Shown: positions 8,276 to 16,365 of the stretch, piece after piece
How positions within the stretch are numbered: the first letter of the stretch is position 1
How the letters are laid out: each line of letters opens with the position of its first letter
DNA from: Flavobacterium undicola
GTDB lineage: Bacteria; Bacteroidota; Bacteroidia; Flavobacteriales; Flavobacteriaceae
Length of the DNA stretch: 64,000 nucleotides
Direction of reading: 5' to 3'
Assembly: GCF_009909155.2 (NCBI RefSeq)
Contig: NZ_JAAAPM020000015.1
Location: 41,148-105,147, forward strand
Notes under the pieces: generated by a model
Database searches by the model: none
What the model was told of the DNA's origin: nothing
What the model saw: only the letters and a program-made list of their open reading frames with translations
Translations under genes and position numbers: made by a program

Positions 8276-8800
8276 ATGAAAATATTAGGAATAGGATCCC
8301 GAATTGAACATCCTGAATACGGAAAAGGAGTAATTACCAATGTTTCATCAACGGACTATTGGGTTACATTTATAGAAAACGGATTAGAAACAATAGCATT
8401 AGATGATAGTTTTGAAATTATTGAATCTACTGAAAACGAAGTCGATACCGTAAGTTTTTCTGAAGTAGAGAAAAGTTTACGTGATCTTCTAAAAAAATGG
8501 TCTGATGTTTCTGAAATTGTTCCAATTGGAGATAAATGGAAAGGCGGAAAAATAATTCTAGAACCTGGTCAAGCAGGTTTAGCATCAAAAGAAATTCCGA
8601 TTGACACTTTTTTCCATAAAATAGTAATGGTCAGAGACCGATTACGTGTAATGGAACAAAAAATAAATTCGAGTAAAATAGAAGAAATCGAAAAAATCGA
8701 ATTACAACAATACATCACCCGAATATACGGCAGTTTAACTTCTTTTAATGTCCTATTTAAATCGCCAACAAACCATTTTATCGGGGAAAAATCAAAATAG
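8276..8800 (+). CDS. Conserved hypothetical protein with N-terminal Tudor/SH3-like segment
   Basis: I do not recognise a named family for this 174-residue protein. The first 45 residues (IGSRIEHPEYGKGVI, then VTFIENGLETIAL) resemble the small Tudor-like beta-barrel at the C-terminus of UvrD/PcrA helicases, which binds RNA polymerase. That similarity comes from reading the pattern only. The remainder is mixed, with an acidic segment (ESTENEVDTVSFSEVE), WSDVSEIVPIGDKWKGGKI, and a helical C-terminus that could pack as a coiled pair. There is no signal peptide or membrane segment, so it is probably cytosolic. It is transcribed in the same direction as sodC, 66 bases away. Confidence 0.65.
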   Translation: MKILGIGSRIEHPEYGKGVITNVSSTDYWVTFIENGLETIALDDSFEIIESTENEVDTVSFSEVEKSLRDLLKKWSDVSEIVPIGDKWKGGKIILEPGQAGLASKEIPIDTFFHKIVMVRDRLRVMEQKINSSKIEEIEKIELQQYITRIYGSLTSFNVLFKSPTNHFIGEKSK

Positions 8801-8866
8801 AAATACTAATATGATTTTCGCACTTTTTGTGCTATTTTTATAGTTTCAAACCTATTCTACAAAATC

Positions 8867-9394
8867 ATGAAAAAATTTATTCTTCTTACACTAGGTATAA
8901 CGACTCTTTTTATTGGATGTAAACCTCAAAATAAATCAGCTGACACTAAAAAATTAGATATTGCATTCGAATCCAAAAGCAACAGTAGTGTTGCCGGAAC
9001 AGCTACCTTTATTGAAAAGAACGGAAACGTAACATTCGAAGCAAAATTATCCGGATTAAAACCAGGAATTCACGCTATTCACATCCATGAAAAATCAGAC
9101 TGTTCAGCTGCTGATGGAAGTTCGGCTGGAGGACATTGGAATCCAACCTTTAAAAAACATGGGAAATGGGGAATTGGCGAATATCACAAAGGCGATATTG
9201 GTAATTTCACAGCTAACGAAAAAGGAAATGGAACTATTAAAATAACTACTGACGAATGGTGTATAGGTTGTGGAGATCAAACCAAAGACATCTTGGGCAA
9301 AGGATTGATTGTTCATGACGGAACGGATGATTTTACTTCTCAACCAGCAGGAAATGCTGGAGCAAGAGTAGCTTGTACAGCAATCATAAAATAA
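8867..9394 (+). CDS. sodC: Cu/Zn superoxide dismutase, lipoprotein
   Basis: A 175-residue SodC with a lipoprotein signal peptide; the lipobox is LFIGC with the acylated Cys18, so it is anchored in the cell envelope. The metal ligands are in order: His72 and His74 (HIH), His90 (GGH), His98, His107, Asp110 and the last copper ligand His150 in IVHDGTDDF. Cys79 and Cys170 would form the conserved disulfide. It dismutates superoxide in the periplasm. One oddity is an extra WCIGC pair (Cys132, Cys135) in the loop before the last histidine, where typical SodC proteins lack cysteines. Confidence 0.93.
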   Translation: MKKFILLTLGITTLFIGCKPQNKSADTKKLDIAFESKSNSSVAGTATFIEKNGNVTFEAKLSGLKPGIHAIHIHEKSDCSAADGSSAGGHWNPTFKKHGKWGIGEYHKGDIGNFTANEKGNGTIKITTDEWCIGCGDQTKDILGKGLIVHDGTDDFTSQPAGNAGARVACTAIIK

Positions 9395-9414
9395 ACTTAC
9401 AATAACAAATTTTG

Positions 9415-9448
9415 AAACCATCTTAATTTAACAAAATTGAGATGGTTT
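9415..9448 (+). terminator. Rho-independent terminator after sodC
   Basis: The 15-bp stem 9415-9429 with 9434-9448 has one mismatch and a 4-nt loop, followed by a T-run. Confidence 0.85.
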
Positions 9449-9485
9449 TTTTATTTTTAGATAACATCAAAACTATAAAATAACA

Positions 9486-9493
9486 TAGCTTTG
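9486..9493 (+). promoter_or_regulatory. Possible -7 element (TAGCTTTG) for the LETM1-related gene
   Basis: TAGCTTTG fits TAnnTTTG and lies 18 bases before the start codon at 9512. No correctly spaced TTG is visible upstream. Confidence 0.4.
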
Positions 9494-9511
9494 TAGCATG
9501 AAAATAAAACT

Positions 9512-10711
9512 ATGATTAACCCTTCTGCATCCGGTTGGATTGATAAATTCTTTATCAAGCAAGAATTCACGAAACAGCATGTTTTCTTGGATGATGATCT
9601 ATTTTATAAAAAAATTAGAGCAACAGGTTTTATCTACGGTCATATTATTTCGTTTGAAACCCCCTCATTTGTTGATACTAAGGGCTGGGTTCAAAATGAA
9701 ATACCTAAAGTTTCCTTATTAAATACCTTGTATGTCATTTATGGATTAACAACTCATGACGTTGATCCGAATGCTTTTATTAAAAAGTGTCTGGATTTTT
9801 ATGATGATATGCACCCTCAAGGCTTCAATTTATTTAAAAAAGTCTTGCCAAATGGCTCTCCTTCTTTAAATCTGGAAAAAATTATTGATACCAGAGTTCA
9901 AACTAATGTGGACATTATCAATAAAAACTTTTCTCATATTGTAACTAATGCACTGCTTTTCATAGATATTTTAGCTTTTAGACAATATTTAATCCATGGA
10001 AAAATTCCGGAGAAATATTTAAAAAAAATCGAAGAAGCCGTAATTAGCGTGGTTACCTTAGGATTAAAAATCAAGACCAATAAATCTAATTATGACGATT
10101 TATTAATCAAACTCTTTGAAGCTTCTGTGCGTTACAGCAAATTTTCTAAAATTAACACTCAAAATATAGACGAACTCAATTTGGACTATTTCAGTTCTAA
10201 TTTGGAAAAATATTATTTGATTGACATGGCCGGAATGGCATTGTGGAGCGATGGAGAAATTGAAAATGAAGAAATTTACTTTTTACATAAATTAGCCCAA
10301 AACCTTAAAATACCAGCTGATTTTGTAACGGAAAGTATTCACAACACGGATGCTTTTATAACTAAATATCGAAAAGAAATTCCGTATTTTAATTATTCAA
10401 ATCCTGTAAAACATTTTTACGATCAAACCACACAAAGTGTTATTACATTGGTTACCCGCAATAAAAACAGATTACTTAAGGAAATTATTCAAAGTAAGGA
10501 ATTAATGGTTTTATTAGCTTATTCCACCCGAAGAGATTTGGATGAAAAAGAAAAAAAGAAAGTAAAAAAACAGTTATTAGACATTTGTAAAACAATCCCT
10601 TCTCTAACCATTTTTTTACTTCCGGGAGGAAGTTTATTACTTCCTATTTTAATTAAATTTATCCCTACCCTGCTCCCATCTGCTTTCAATGAAAACCTGG
10701 ATAATGAATAA
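9512..10711 (+). CDS. LETM1-related biofilm-associated protein
   Basis: This 399-residue protein has a C-terminal LETM1-like segment with the distinctive hydrophobic stretch TIPSLTIFLLPGGSLLLPIL followed by PTLLPSAF. A TerB-like helical segment lies around residues 235-280 (DMAGMALWSDGEIENEE). Proteins with this architecture are annotated across Flavobacteriaceae as LETM1-related biofilm-associated protein; the name comes from genetic association and the biochemistry is not known. There is no signal peptide. The C-terminal hydrophobic segment probably associates with the inner membrane, as mitochondrial LETM1 does. The gene is monocistronic, between two terminators. Confidence 0.85.
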   Translation: MINPSASGWIDKFFIKQEFTKQHVFLDDDLFYKKIRATGFIYGHIISFETPSFVDTKGWVQNEIPKVSLLNTLYVIYGLTTHDVDPNAFIKKCLDFYDDMHPQGFNLFKKVLPNGSPSLNLEKIIDTRVQTNVDIINKNFSHIVTNALLFIDILAFRQYLIHGKIPEKYLKKIEEAVISVVTLGLKIKTNKSNYDDLLIKLFEASVRYSKFSKINTQNIDELNLDYFSSNLEKYYLIDMAGMALWSDGEIENEEIYFLHKLAQNLKIPADFVTESIHNTDAFITKYRKEIPYFNYSNPVKHFYDQTTQSVITLVTRNKNRLLKEIIQSKELMVLLAYSTRRDLDEKEKKKVKKQLLDICKTIPSLTIFLLPGGSLLLPILIKFIPTLLPSAFNENLDNE

Positions 10712-10714
10712 AAA

Positions 10715-10737
10715 AAAATCGCCTCAAGGGCGATTTT
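10715..10737. terminator. Bidirectional terminator between the LETM1-related gene and carbonic anhydrase
   Basis: A perfect 9-bp stem AAAATCGCC (10715-10723) / GGCGATTTT (10729-10737) is flanked by A- and T-runs, suiting both convergent genes. Confidence 0.85.
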
Positions 10738-10743
10738 CTTTTT

Positions 10744-11379
10744 TTATAAACTCAACTGATATACTTCGTCCAGTTCAAGATTAGAACTGATATTGACCTC
10801 CAAATCAGTTACAAATCCTGAATTTAGACCGTAAACCCAACCGTGTAAAGTTAAATCCTGTCCGTTTTTCCAGGCGTTTTGTACGATAGATGTTTTAGCC
10901 AAGTCAAAAACTTGTTCTTTAGCATTAATTTCAACAAAAGCATTAAAACGTTCTGTTTCATCTTGTATGGAATCCAGATAAATATTATGCATACGGTACA
11001 CATCTTTAATGTGTCTAATCCAGTTATCAATAATACCTATAGATTGATTTCCCATTGCTGCTTTTACACCACCGCAACCATAATGTCCACAAACAATTAC
11101 GTGCTTTACTTTTAAAACATTAACCGCATAATCCAAAACACTTAGCATATTCATATCCGAATGAACTACCATATTAGCAATGTTTCTGTGTACAAAAACC
11201 TCTCCGGGCTTAGCACCAATTATTTCATTTGCCGGTACACGACTGTCTGAACATCCTATCCATAACAAGGGTGGTGTTTGTCCCTTTGCTAAATCAGCAA
11301 AATAATTAGGGTCTTTTTCTAATGATCTTTCTACCCATTCTTTATTATTATCTAATATTTTTTTATAAAAATCAACCAT
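10744..11379 (-). CDS. can: Beta-class carbonic anhydrase
   Basis: A 211-residue beta carbonic anhydrase. The zinc site is complete: Cys43 and Asp45 in CSDSR, then His99 and Cys102 in CGHYGCGG, numbered almost exactly as in E. coli Can. It interconverts CO2 and bicarbonate in the cytosol. It lies 91 bases downstream of a SulP-family anion transporter on the same strand. This pairing recurs in bacteria and suggests that the transporter moves bicarbonate and the enzyme equilibrates it for carboxylation reactions, such as the carbamoyl phosphate synthase encoded at 26710. Confidence 0.95.
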   Translation of the reverse strand: MVDFYKKILDNNKEWVERSLEKDPNYFADLAKGQTPPLLWIGCSDSRVPANEIIGAKPGEVFVHRNIANMVVHSDMNMLSVLDYAVNVLKVKHVIVCGHYGCGGVKAAMGNQSIGIIDNWIRHIKDVYRMHNIYLDSIQDETERFNAFVEINAKEQVFDLAKTSIVQNAWKNGQDLTLHGWVYGLNSGFVTDLEVNISSNLELDEVYQLSL

Positions 11380-11443
11380 CTTAATTTAATGTTATTGTGT
11401 TTAACTTTATTTTTAATTTTTTGTCATATTCTACAAAGGAATA

Positions 11444-11451
11444 CAAACTTA
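11444..11451 (-). promoter_or_regulatory. Possible -7 element (TAAGTTTG) for can
   Basis: On the minus strand TAAGTTTG fits TAnnTTTG about 65 bases before the can start, in the gap after the SulP gene. There is no spaced TTG, so co-transcription with the transporter remains possible. Confidence 0.35.
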
Positions 11452-11470
11452 TGTTTTTTATAATAGCTTT

Positions 11471-13108
11471 TTAAAAAACCTCTTTTTTTACCATTACTCG
11501 CTTGGCAACATCATAATAATGTTCAATCGTTACATGATTAGGTACTTCGTCAGTGTTCTCTAATTGATACGCCTTTTTAAAGCCTTTCAATTTCACCTTG
11601 ATGTTATCATCTACAGCTCTTGTTGACTTAAATTCTTTGATTAAATCTAAAATATCATGAGCAATATATACCGTATCATGAGCAGTAATAACCACACTGG
11701 AATTTTCAGGAATAGAACTCAACGTACTCTTAATAGCAGCCTTATTCAGAAAAGAAACTTCTTGTGCTAAATCAATGTGAATAATATCTCCATCAGCATA
11801 TTCATCTTTCTTGAAAGTATACGCTCTTTTTAGATTTCCTTTCAAAACAAAAATAACACTGATAACAATTCCTAGCATTACTCCTTTTAACAAGTCAGTA
11901 GCAACAACAGCAATCATAGTTGCTATAAAAGGAACAAACTGATACTTTCCTTTTTCCCAGAAATGTTTAATTGTTGATGGTTTTGCTAATTTGTAACCTA
12001 CTAAAATTAGAATCGTTGCTAAAGTTGCCAATGGAATTTTATTTAATACCACTGGTATAATCAAAACGCTCAACAACAATAATACTCCATGAATAATAGT
12101 TGACATTTTAGACTTAGCTCCTGCATTACTATTGGCAGAAGAACGAACTACTACTGATGTCATTGGTAAACCTCCTAAAAGTGAGCTTACAATATTCCCT
12201 ATACCTTGTGCTTTTAATTCAACATTGGTATTAGTATATCTTTTTTGTGGATCTAATCTGTCTGATGCCTCAATACACAATAATGTTTCGATAGAAGCAA
12301 CAATGGCAATTGTAATTCCCACAGTCCAAACTTGCGGATTTGTAAATCCTGCAAAATTAGGTACTACAATAATTGCCTTAAATTCATCTATTGATGTAGG
12401 CACTGGTAAGGAAACCAAATGATCTTTAGCAATAGCCAGAGAACTTCCTGTGCTGATGAAAATTTCATTTAAAACAATTCCAAAAATTACGGCAATTAAA
12501 GCCCCGGGAACCAATTTGAATTTCTTGAAAAAAGCAACTTTATCCCAAGAAATAAGTATTACCAAAGAAACTAAGGTTACAATTATTGCCCCTAATTGAA
12601 AATGATTAAACACTTGAAACAATGACGATAATGTATTATCACCATCAACTTGAGAAAAAGACTGATCCCCCTCGAAATCAGCATCATATCCAAAGGCATG
12701 TGGAAGTTGCTTTAGAATAATTATAATTCCAATACCTGCAAGCATCCCTTCGATAACATTCGTTGGAAAATAATTTGATATACTTCCTGCTTTAATAAAA
12801 CCTAATGCTAGTTGAATTAAACCCGCAATAAAAACTGCCGATAAAAAGATATCAAAAGCACCCAAATCAGTTATTGCCGTTAAAACAATAGCCGTTAATC
12901 CAGCAGCTGGTCCGGAAACACTAATATGTGATTGACTCAAATACCCAACTACAATTCCTCCAATAATACCTGAAATAATACCCGAAAACAGCGGTGCACC
13001 AGAAGCCATTGCTATACCTAAACACAATGGTAACGCCACCAAGAAAACCACTAAACCAGATGCAAAATCAGATTTAAGGTTGGCAAAAAGATTAATTTTT
13101 CTTGTCAT
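11471..13108 (-). CDS. SulP-family anion transporter with STAS domain
   Basis: About 545 residues. The N-terminal part is a 10-12-helix SulP transporter (LVVFLVALPLCLGIAMASG, the family signature, then GLTAIVLTAI and ASIETLLCIEA). The last 110 residues form a cytosolic STAS domain with SVVITAHDTVYIAHDILDLI. SulP proteins carry sulfate, bicarbonate or other anions. Next to a carbonic anhydrase, bicarbonate is the more likely substrate, but this is inference. I place the start at the ATG of MTRKINLF (13108). An upstream in-frame ATG at 13147 would add 13 residues that do not resemble the family. Confidence 0.9.
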   Translation of the reverse strand: MTRKINLFANLKSDFASGLVVFLVALPLCLGIAMASGAPLFSGIISGIIGGIVVGYLSQSHISVSGPAAGLTAIVLTAITDLGAFDIFLSAVFIAGLIQLALGFIKAGSISNYFPTNVIEGMLAGIGIIIILKQLPHAFGYDADFEGDQSFSQVDGDNTLSSLFQVFNHFQLGAIIVTLVSLVILISWDKVAFFKKFKLVPGALIAVIFGIVLNEIFISTGSSLAIAKDHLVSLPVPTSIDEFKAIIVVPNFAGFTNPQVWTVGITIAIVASIETLLCIEASDRLDPQKRYTNTNVELKAQGIGNIVSSLLGGLPMTSVVVRSSANSNAGAKSKMSTIIHGVLLLLSVLIIPVVLNKIPLATLATILILVGYKLAKPSTIKHFWEKGKYQFVPFIATMIAVVATDLLKGVMLGIVISVIFVLKGNLKRAYTFKKDEYADGDIIHIDLAQEVSFLNKAAIKSTLSSIPENSSVVITAHDTVYIAHDILDLIKEFKSTRAVDDNIKVKLKGFKKAYQLENTDEVPNHVTIEHYYDVAKRVMVKKEVF

Positions 13109-13188
13109 AATACTACAATAAATTACATGTAAACCTTGACCATACATAAAATTGCGGTCAAAATCTCTAAAAAGTCTAATTGAATGTA

Positions 13189-13473
13189 TTATGCCCTATC
13201 GGGAGGAGGAGTAAATATAGTTCGTGAAACATTATCGTGTTTCGACAAATTTTCAGAAAGGATTAAACTTCTAACAGCAGTTGTTTTTATTTCAAAAGTA
13301 GAATTAGAAGCAACAATATAAACTAAATTCTTCACTTCTTTTTTTGCAAGCTCTTCCTCTGACATACTATAAAACATAGAAGTGTCAGTCGACTTTTCTA
13401 TCAACTTTATAATGGTAGGAGTCGATAAAAAAGCTATGAAAAGAAATAAAAAAAATCGTGCTATTAATTTCAT
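13189..13473 (-). CDS. Small membrane-anchored or exported hypothetical protein
   Basis: I do not recognise this protein. From the preferred start at 13473 it has 94 residues: a hydrophobic N-terminus (KLIARFFLFLFIAFLSTPTII) that could be a signal anchor, then a charged segment with SMSEEELAKKEVKNLVY and a C-terminus ending TPPPDRA. A longer frame begins at 13512, but its extra residues look non-coding. It is transcribed in the same direction as the SulP transporter, 80 bases upstream of it, and may share its transcript. It is probably envelope-associated; no enzymatic motif is visible. Confidence 0.6.
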   Translation of the reverse strand: MKLIARFFLFLFIAFLSTPTIIKLIEKSTDTSMFYSMSEEELAKKEVKNLVYIVASNSTFEIKTTAVRSLILSENLSKHDNVSRTIFTPPPDRA

Positions 13474-13629
13474 AGCGGTAAAATTAAACTTAAAAAAACA
13501 AATTAAATGCAAGTCGTCAGCATTTTTTTTAAAATTTTAACATAATTAGCAAAACAGGAATATCGATAAAAACACCCCTACTACTCTTAATTCTTTACAT
13601 TTTCAGTCATAACTTAAATTGATTGTTTT

Positions 13630-13637
13630 TATATTTG
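13630..13637 (+). promoter_or_regulatory. Probable -7 element (TATATTTG) for oxyR
   Basis: TATATTTG matches TAnnTTTG and lies 18 bases before the preferred start at 13656, which favours that start over the upstream TTG at 13623. No TTG sits 17-23 bases upstream. Confidence 0.5.
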
Positions 13638-13655
13638 CATCAAAATTCTCTATTT

Positions 13656-14597
13656 ATGACAATCACACAACTTAAATATGTATTGGCGGTAGCCGAACAC
13701 AAGAACTTCACTCTCGCTGCCGAAAAATGTTTTGTAACACAGCCTACATTGAGTATGCAAATTCAAAAAATTGAAGACGAACTTAGTATTCAAATCTTCG
13801 ACAGAACTAAAAAACCCATTCAATTAACTGATATTGGTCAAAAAATTGTTAACCAAGCCAAAAATATTGTCAACGAAGCCGATAGAATTCAAGACATCGT
13901 AGAACAACAAAAAGGGTTTATTGGTGGCGAATTTAGACTTGGTATCATCCCTACTATTATGCCTACTTTGTTGCCGATGTTTTTAAATAATTTCATAAAA
14001 AAACATCCTAAAGTAAAACTCATTATCGAAGAGTTAAACACTCAAGAGATTATTGCCAAACTTAACAATGGTCATTTAGATGCTGCAATTGCTGCTACAC
14101 CATTGATGGAAGAAAAAATCAAGGAAATTGTTTTATACTTCGAGCCATTTGTAGCTTACATTCCTGAAAGCCATCAGAACTTTCAAAAAAAGGAGATTGA
14201 AGTATCCGACTTAAATCTTGATGAAATTTTATTACTACAAGACGGACATTGTTTTAGAGATGGAATTTTAAATCTTTGTAAAAACAATACAAGACACGAA
14301 GGAAATCATTTTCAAATAGAAAGCGGTAGTTTTGAAACATTAATAAAACTTGCCGATGAAGGCTTAGGAACCACACTTTTACCTTATTTACATACTTTAG
14401 ATTTAAAAGAATCTGACAAAATTAAATTACGCCATTTTGTAGAACCAAAACCAGCCCGGGAAGTAAGTCTTATTTTTCCAAAAAGTGAATTAAAAATACA
14501 GATTATTGAAGCTTTAAGAAGTACTATAGCCGGAGTAATTAAAGGAGCAATTGTTTTTCAAAACGTTCAAATAATAAGCCCTCTTCAAAAAAAATAG
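13656..14597 (+). CDS. oxyR: LysR-family peroxide sensor OxyR
   Basis: A 313-residue LysR-type regulator. Residues 1-60 are the helix-turn-helix (LAAEKCFVTQPTLSMQIQKI) and the rest is the periplasmic-binding-protein-like sensor. From this start the two redox cysteines fall at Cys199 and Cys208 in GHCFRDGILNLC, the same numbers and 9-residue spacing as in E. coli OxyR, whose disulfide forms on contact with hydrogen peroxide. I therefore call it OxyR rather than a general LysR protein. Targets such as catalase, Dps or AhpC are not in this window, so regulation is in trans. It is monocistronic, with a terminator overlapping its stop codon. Confidence 0.93.
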   Translation: MTITQLKYVLAVAEHKNFTLAAEKCFVTQPTLSMQIQKIEDELSIQIFDRTKKPIQLTDIGQKIVNQAKNIVNEADRIQDIVEQQKGFIGGEFRLGIIPTIMPTLLPMFLNNFIKKHPKVKLIIEELNTQEIIAKLNNGHLDAAIAATPLMEEKIKEIVLYFEPFVAYIPESHQNFQKKEIEVSDLNLDEILLLQDGHCFRDGILNLCKNNTRHEGNHFQIESGSFETLIKLADEGLGTTLLPYLHTLDLKESDKIKLRHFVEPKPAREVSLIFPKSELKIQIIEALRSTIAGVIKGAIVFQNVQIISPLQKK

Positions 14598-14625
14598 AGT
14601 CAAGATTTTTTAGTTTCTTGACTCT
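14596..14625. terminator. Bidirectional terminator after oxyR
   Basis: A perfect 10-bp stem AGAGTCAAGA (14596-14605) / TCTTGACTCT (14616-14625) begins inside the oxyR stop codon. An A-run precedes it and a T-run follows, so it can also serve the convergent gene at 14636. Confidence 0.85.
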
Positions 14626-14635
14626 GTTTTTTAGA

Positions 14636-14836
14636 TTAATTTCTTTCTACTACAAAAAGACACTTTTGCAATTCGGGTTTTTCTTTGGTAAAAAACAAAA
14701 GCCAACTTCTAAGATGCTCTATTTCGTGTGGCAATAGATTCCTAACCGCTTTTTTAAGTTCTTTTACAAATAGATCAGGTGCAAAACTAACTCTTTCCAA
14801 TATTGACTTTGTGTAATCGTATATCATTCTTGGCAT
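14636..14836 (-). CDS. Small conserved flavobacterial protein, paralogue 1
   Basis: This 66-residue protein aligns along its whole length with the next gene upstream: DYTKSILERVSF is shared exactly, followed by LF.KEL.KA...LLP.E...L..WL and EKPEL. The frame extends to 14884, but the paralogue aligns from MPRM at 14836, so I use that start. It is predicted to be helical and cytosolic with no known domain. Short proteins with this pattern are common in Flavobacteriaceae and carry no assigned function. The pair probably arose by tandem duplication; each copy has its own terminator, so the copies need not be co-transcribed. Confidence 0.75.
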   Translation of the reverse strand: MPRMIYDYTKSILERVSFAPDLFVKELKKAVRNLLPHEIEHLRSWLLFFTKEKPELQKCLFVVERN

Positions 14837-15036
14837 ATCTAATAGTATTAAAGTTATTCTAAATAAAAGTAGTGTAATATACAAAAAATAAATTTTAACT
14901 TACAACTTAAAAACCGTTAAAAAACACATAAATCTGCTCAAATACATTTTTTGAAAAATTTAAAAAAATTTAACTTACAAATTGATATATTTTAACATTT
15001 CACTTTTTATAATAGAAAAAATGTTTATTGCATAAA

Positions 15037-15062
15037 AAAGGAATCTATTTTTAGATTCCTTT
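15037..15062 (-). terminator. Terminator after small paralogue 2
   Basis: The 11-bp stem AAAGGAATCTA (15037-15047) / TAGATTCCTTT (15052-15062) has a 4-nt loop, followed on the minus strand by a T-run. Confidence 0.8.
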
Positions 15063-15065
15063 TCT

Positions 15066-15263
15066 TTAGATATTTACAATTAACAATGAAAGTTTTAACT
15101 CTGGTTTTTCTATTATAAAAGATGTTAACCACTCTTTTAACTGCTGTAATTCATAAGGCAAGAGTGCTTTTATGGCTTTTTCTAGTTCTTTACAAAAAAG
15201 AACAGGATCAAAACTAACTCTTTCTAATATCGATTTGGTATAATCAAACATAATTTTTGACAT
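15066..15263 (-). CDS. Small conserved flavobacterial protein, paralogue 2
   Basis: A 65-residue paralogue of the gene at 14636 with the same block DYTKSILERVSF and the same spacing of ALLPYE, WL and EKPEL. Two in-frame starts (15263 and 15251) are possible; the first aligns with the paralogue. It is a helical, probably cytosolic protein without a recognised domain. Conservation of the core in two neighbouring copies supports both being real genes despite their size. Function unknown. Confidence 0.75.
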   Translation of the reverse strand: MSKIMFDYTKSILERVSFDPVLFCKELEKAIKALLPYELQQLKEWLTSFIIEKPELKLSLLIVNI

Positions 15264-15404
15264 AATGTATCAATAGTTTAAGGTTAAACATCTTTTTCTC
15301 AATGCTTTGTAAAAATACAAATTTTAAAAACACATTTTACACTTTAACGTTATTTTTCAATTATTATTATTTACAGACTTAAAAAATAATGCATTCCTAA
15401 TTTT

Positions 15405-16064
15405 TTACTTAAAAGCTCTAAACATTTCTCTTTTTCCCGGAGGACCTTCCAGTTTTTCAACTCTAAATCCTACCTCAATCATACTTCGTTTTACTACTCC
15501 CCTGGCTGCATAAGTTACTAAAACTCCGTTTTCTTTTAAAGCGTCATACATTTTTTTAAAAATTTCAGTACTCCATAACTCGGGCTGTACTCTATAACCA
15601 AAAGCATCAAAATAAATCAAATCAAATTGTACCACATCATCAATATCTTGAAAAAATTGTTTTCGTTTAGTTAACGAAAAACGATCGCTTAACTCTATTT
15701 TTTCACCCCAATTGCTTTGATGCATCTGCTCAAATACAGCCAATTGATGCTGAGCATTTAATTCATCTACATAATTCATAGATAGAATTTCTTCAGCAGC
15801 AACCGGATAAGCCTCTACTCCAACATAATTAATGGTTTGTCCCATTGTTTGAGCTTCTAAAAAACTAATAAAAGCATTGAGTCCTGTGCCAAAACCTATT
15901 TCTAAAATAGAAAGTGTTTTATCTTTAAATAATGAAAGTCCATTTTTGATAAAAACGTGTTTGGCTTCTTGAATCGCTCCGTGTTTAGAATGATAACTCT
16001 CATTCCATTCTTCCAAATGAATCGTTGTAGAACCATCTTGGGTTTGTATAATTTCTCTTTTCAA
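15405..16064 (-). CDS. mnmD: tRNA 5-aminomethyl-2-thiouridine methyltransferase MnmD (stand-alone)
   Basis: A 219-residue SAM-dependent methyltransferase of the DUF752/MnmD family. SAM-binding LSILEIGFGTGLNA is near residue 50, the family motif QFDLIYFDAFGYRVQPELW near 140, and GVLVTYAARGVVKRSM near 180. In enterobacteria this domain is fused to the oxidase MnmC; here it stands alone, as in many bacteria. It methylates the wobble uridine at position 34 of certain tRNAs. It is divergent from ilvE with a 301-base intergenic region. The annotation is secure; the partner oxidase is not in the window. Confidence 0.9.
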   Translation of the reverse strand: MKREIIQTQDGSTTIHLEEWNESYHSKHGAIQEAKHVFIKNGLSLFKDKTLSILEIGFGTGLNAFISFLEAQTMGQTINYVGVEAYPVAAEEILSMNYVDELNAQHQLAVFEQMHQSNWGEKIELSDRFSLTKRKQFFQDIDDVVQFDLIYFDAFGYRVQPELWSTEIFKKMYDALKENGVLVTYAARGVVKRSMIEVGFRVEKLEGPPGKREMFRAFK

Positions 16065-16365
16065 TTTTTCTTAAAATATTTTTATTGAATCCAAATCAAT
16101 GAGTAACCAAAATTACTCAAAAAACAGCATACAAAACCTTAAAAAACTTTGATTTATTGCATATTTCATAGAAATGATTGTCTTTTTTTTAGTTTTTTTT
16201 TGAATATATGAAAATCCTATTCAATAGTAACAATTATTAAAGTTTTAGCAAGTTTTTTGTCCATTTTTATTTAATTTTGCAGAAATCAAAGTTTAGTTCA
16301 TCATAAAGTGAAATTTTATACTTAAGCTTCATTTATACATTCAAAAAAATAAAAAACATATTATT
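16065..16365. other. 301-base divergent intergenic region mnmD-ilvE
   Basis: This gap holds no gene. It contains a minus-strand promoter candidate for mnmD, TAATTTTG at 16108-16115 with TTG (16132-16134) 16 bases upstream on that strand. It also contains a plus-strand TAATTTTG at 16272-16279 for ilvE, which would give an ilvE leader of about 80 nt. The leader has an imperfect complement (TAAAGTGAA against TTCATTTA) but no recognised riboswitch or leader peptide. Confidence 0.5.
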
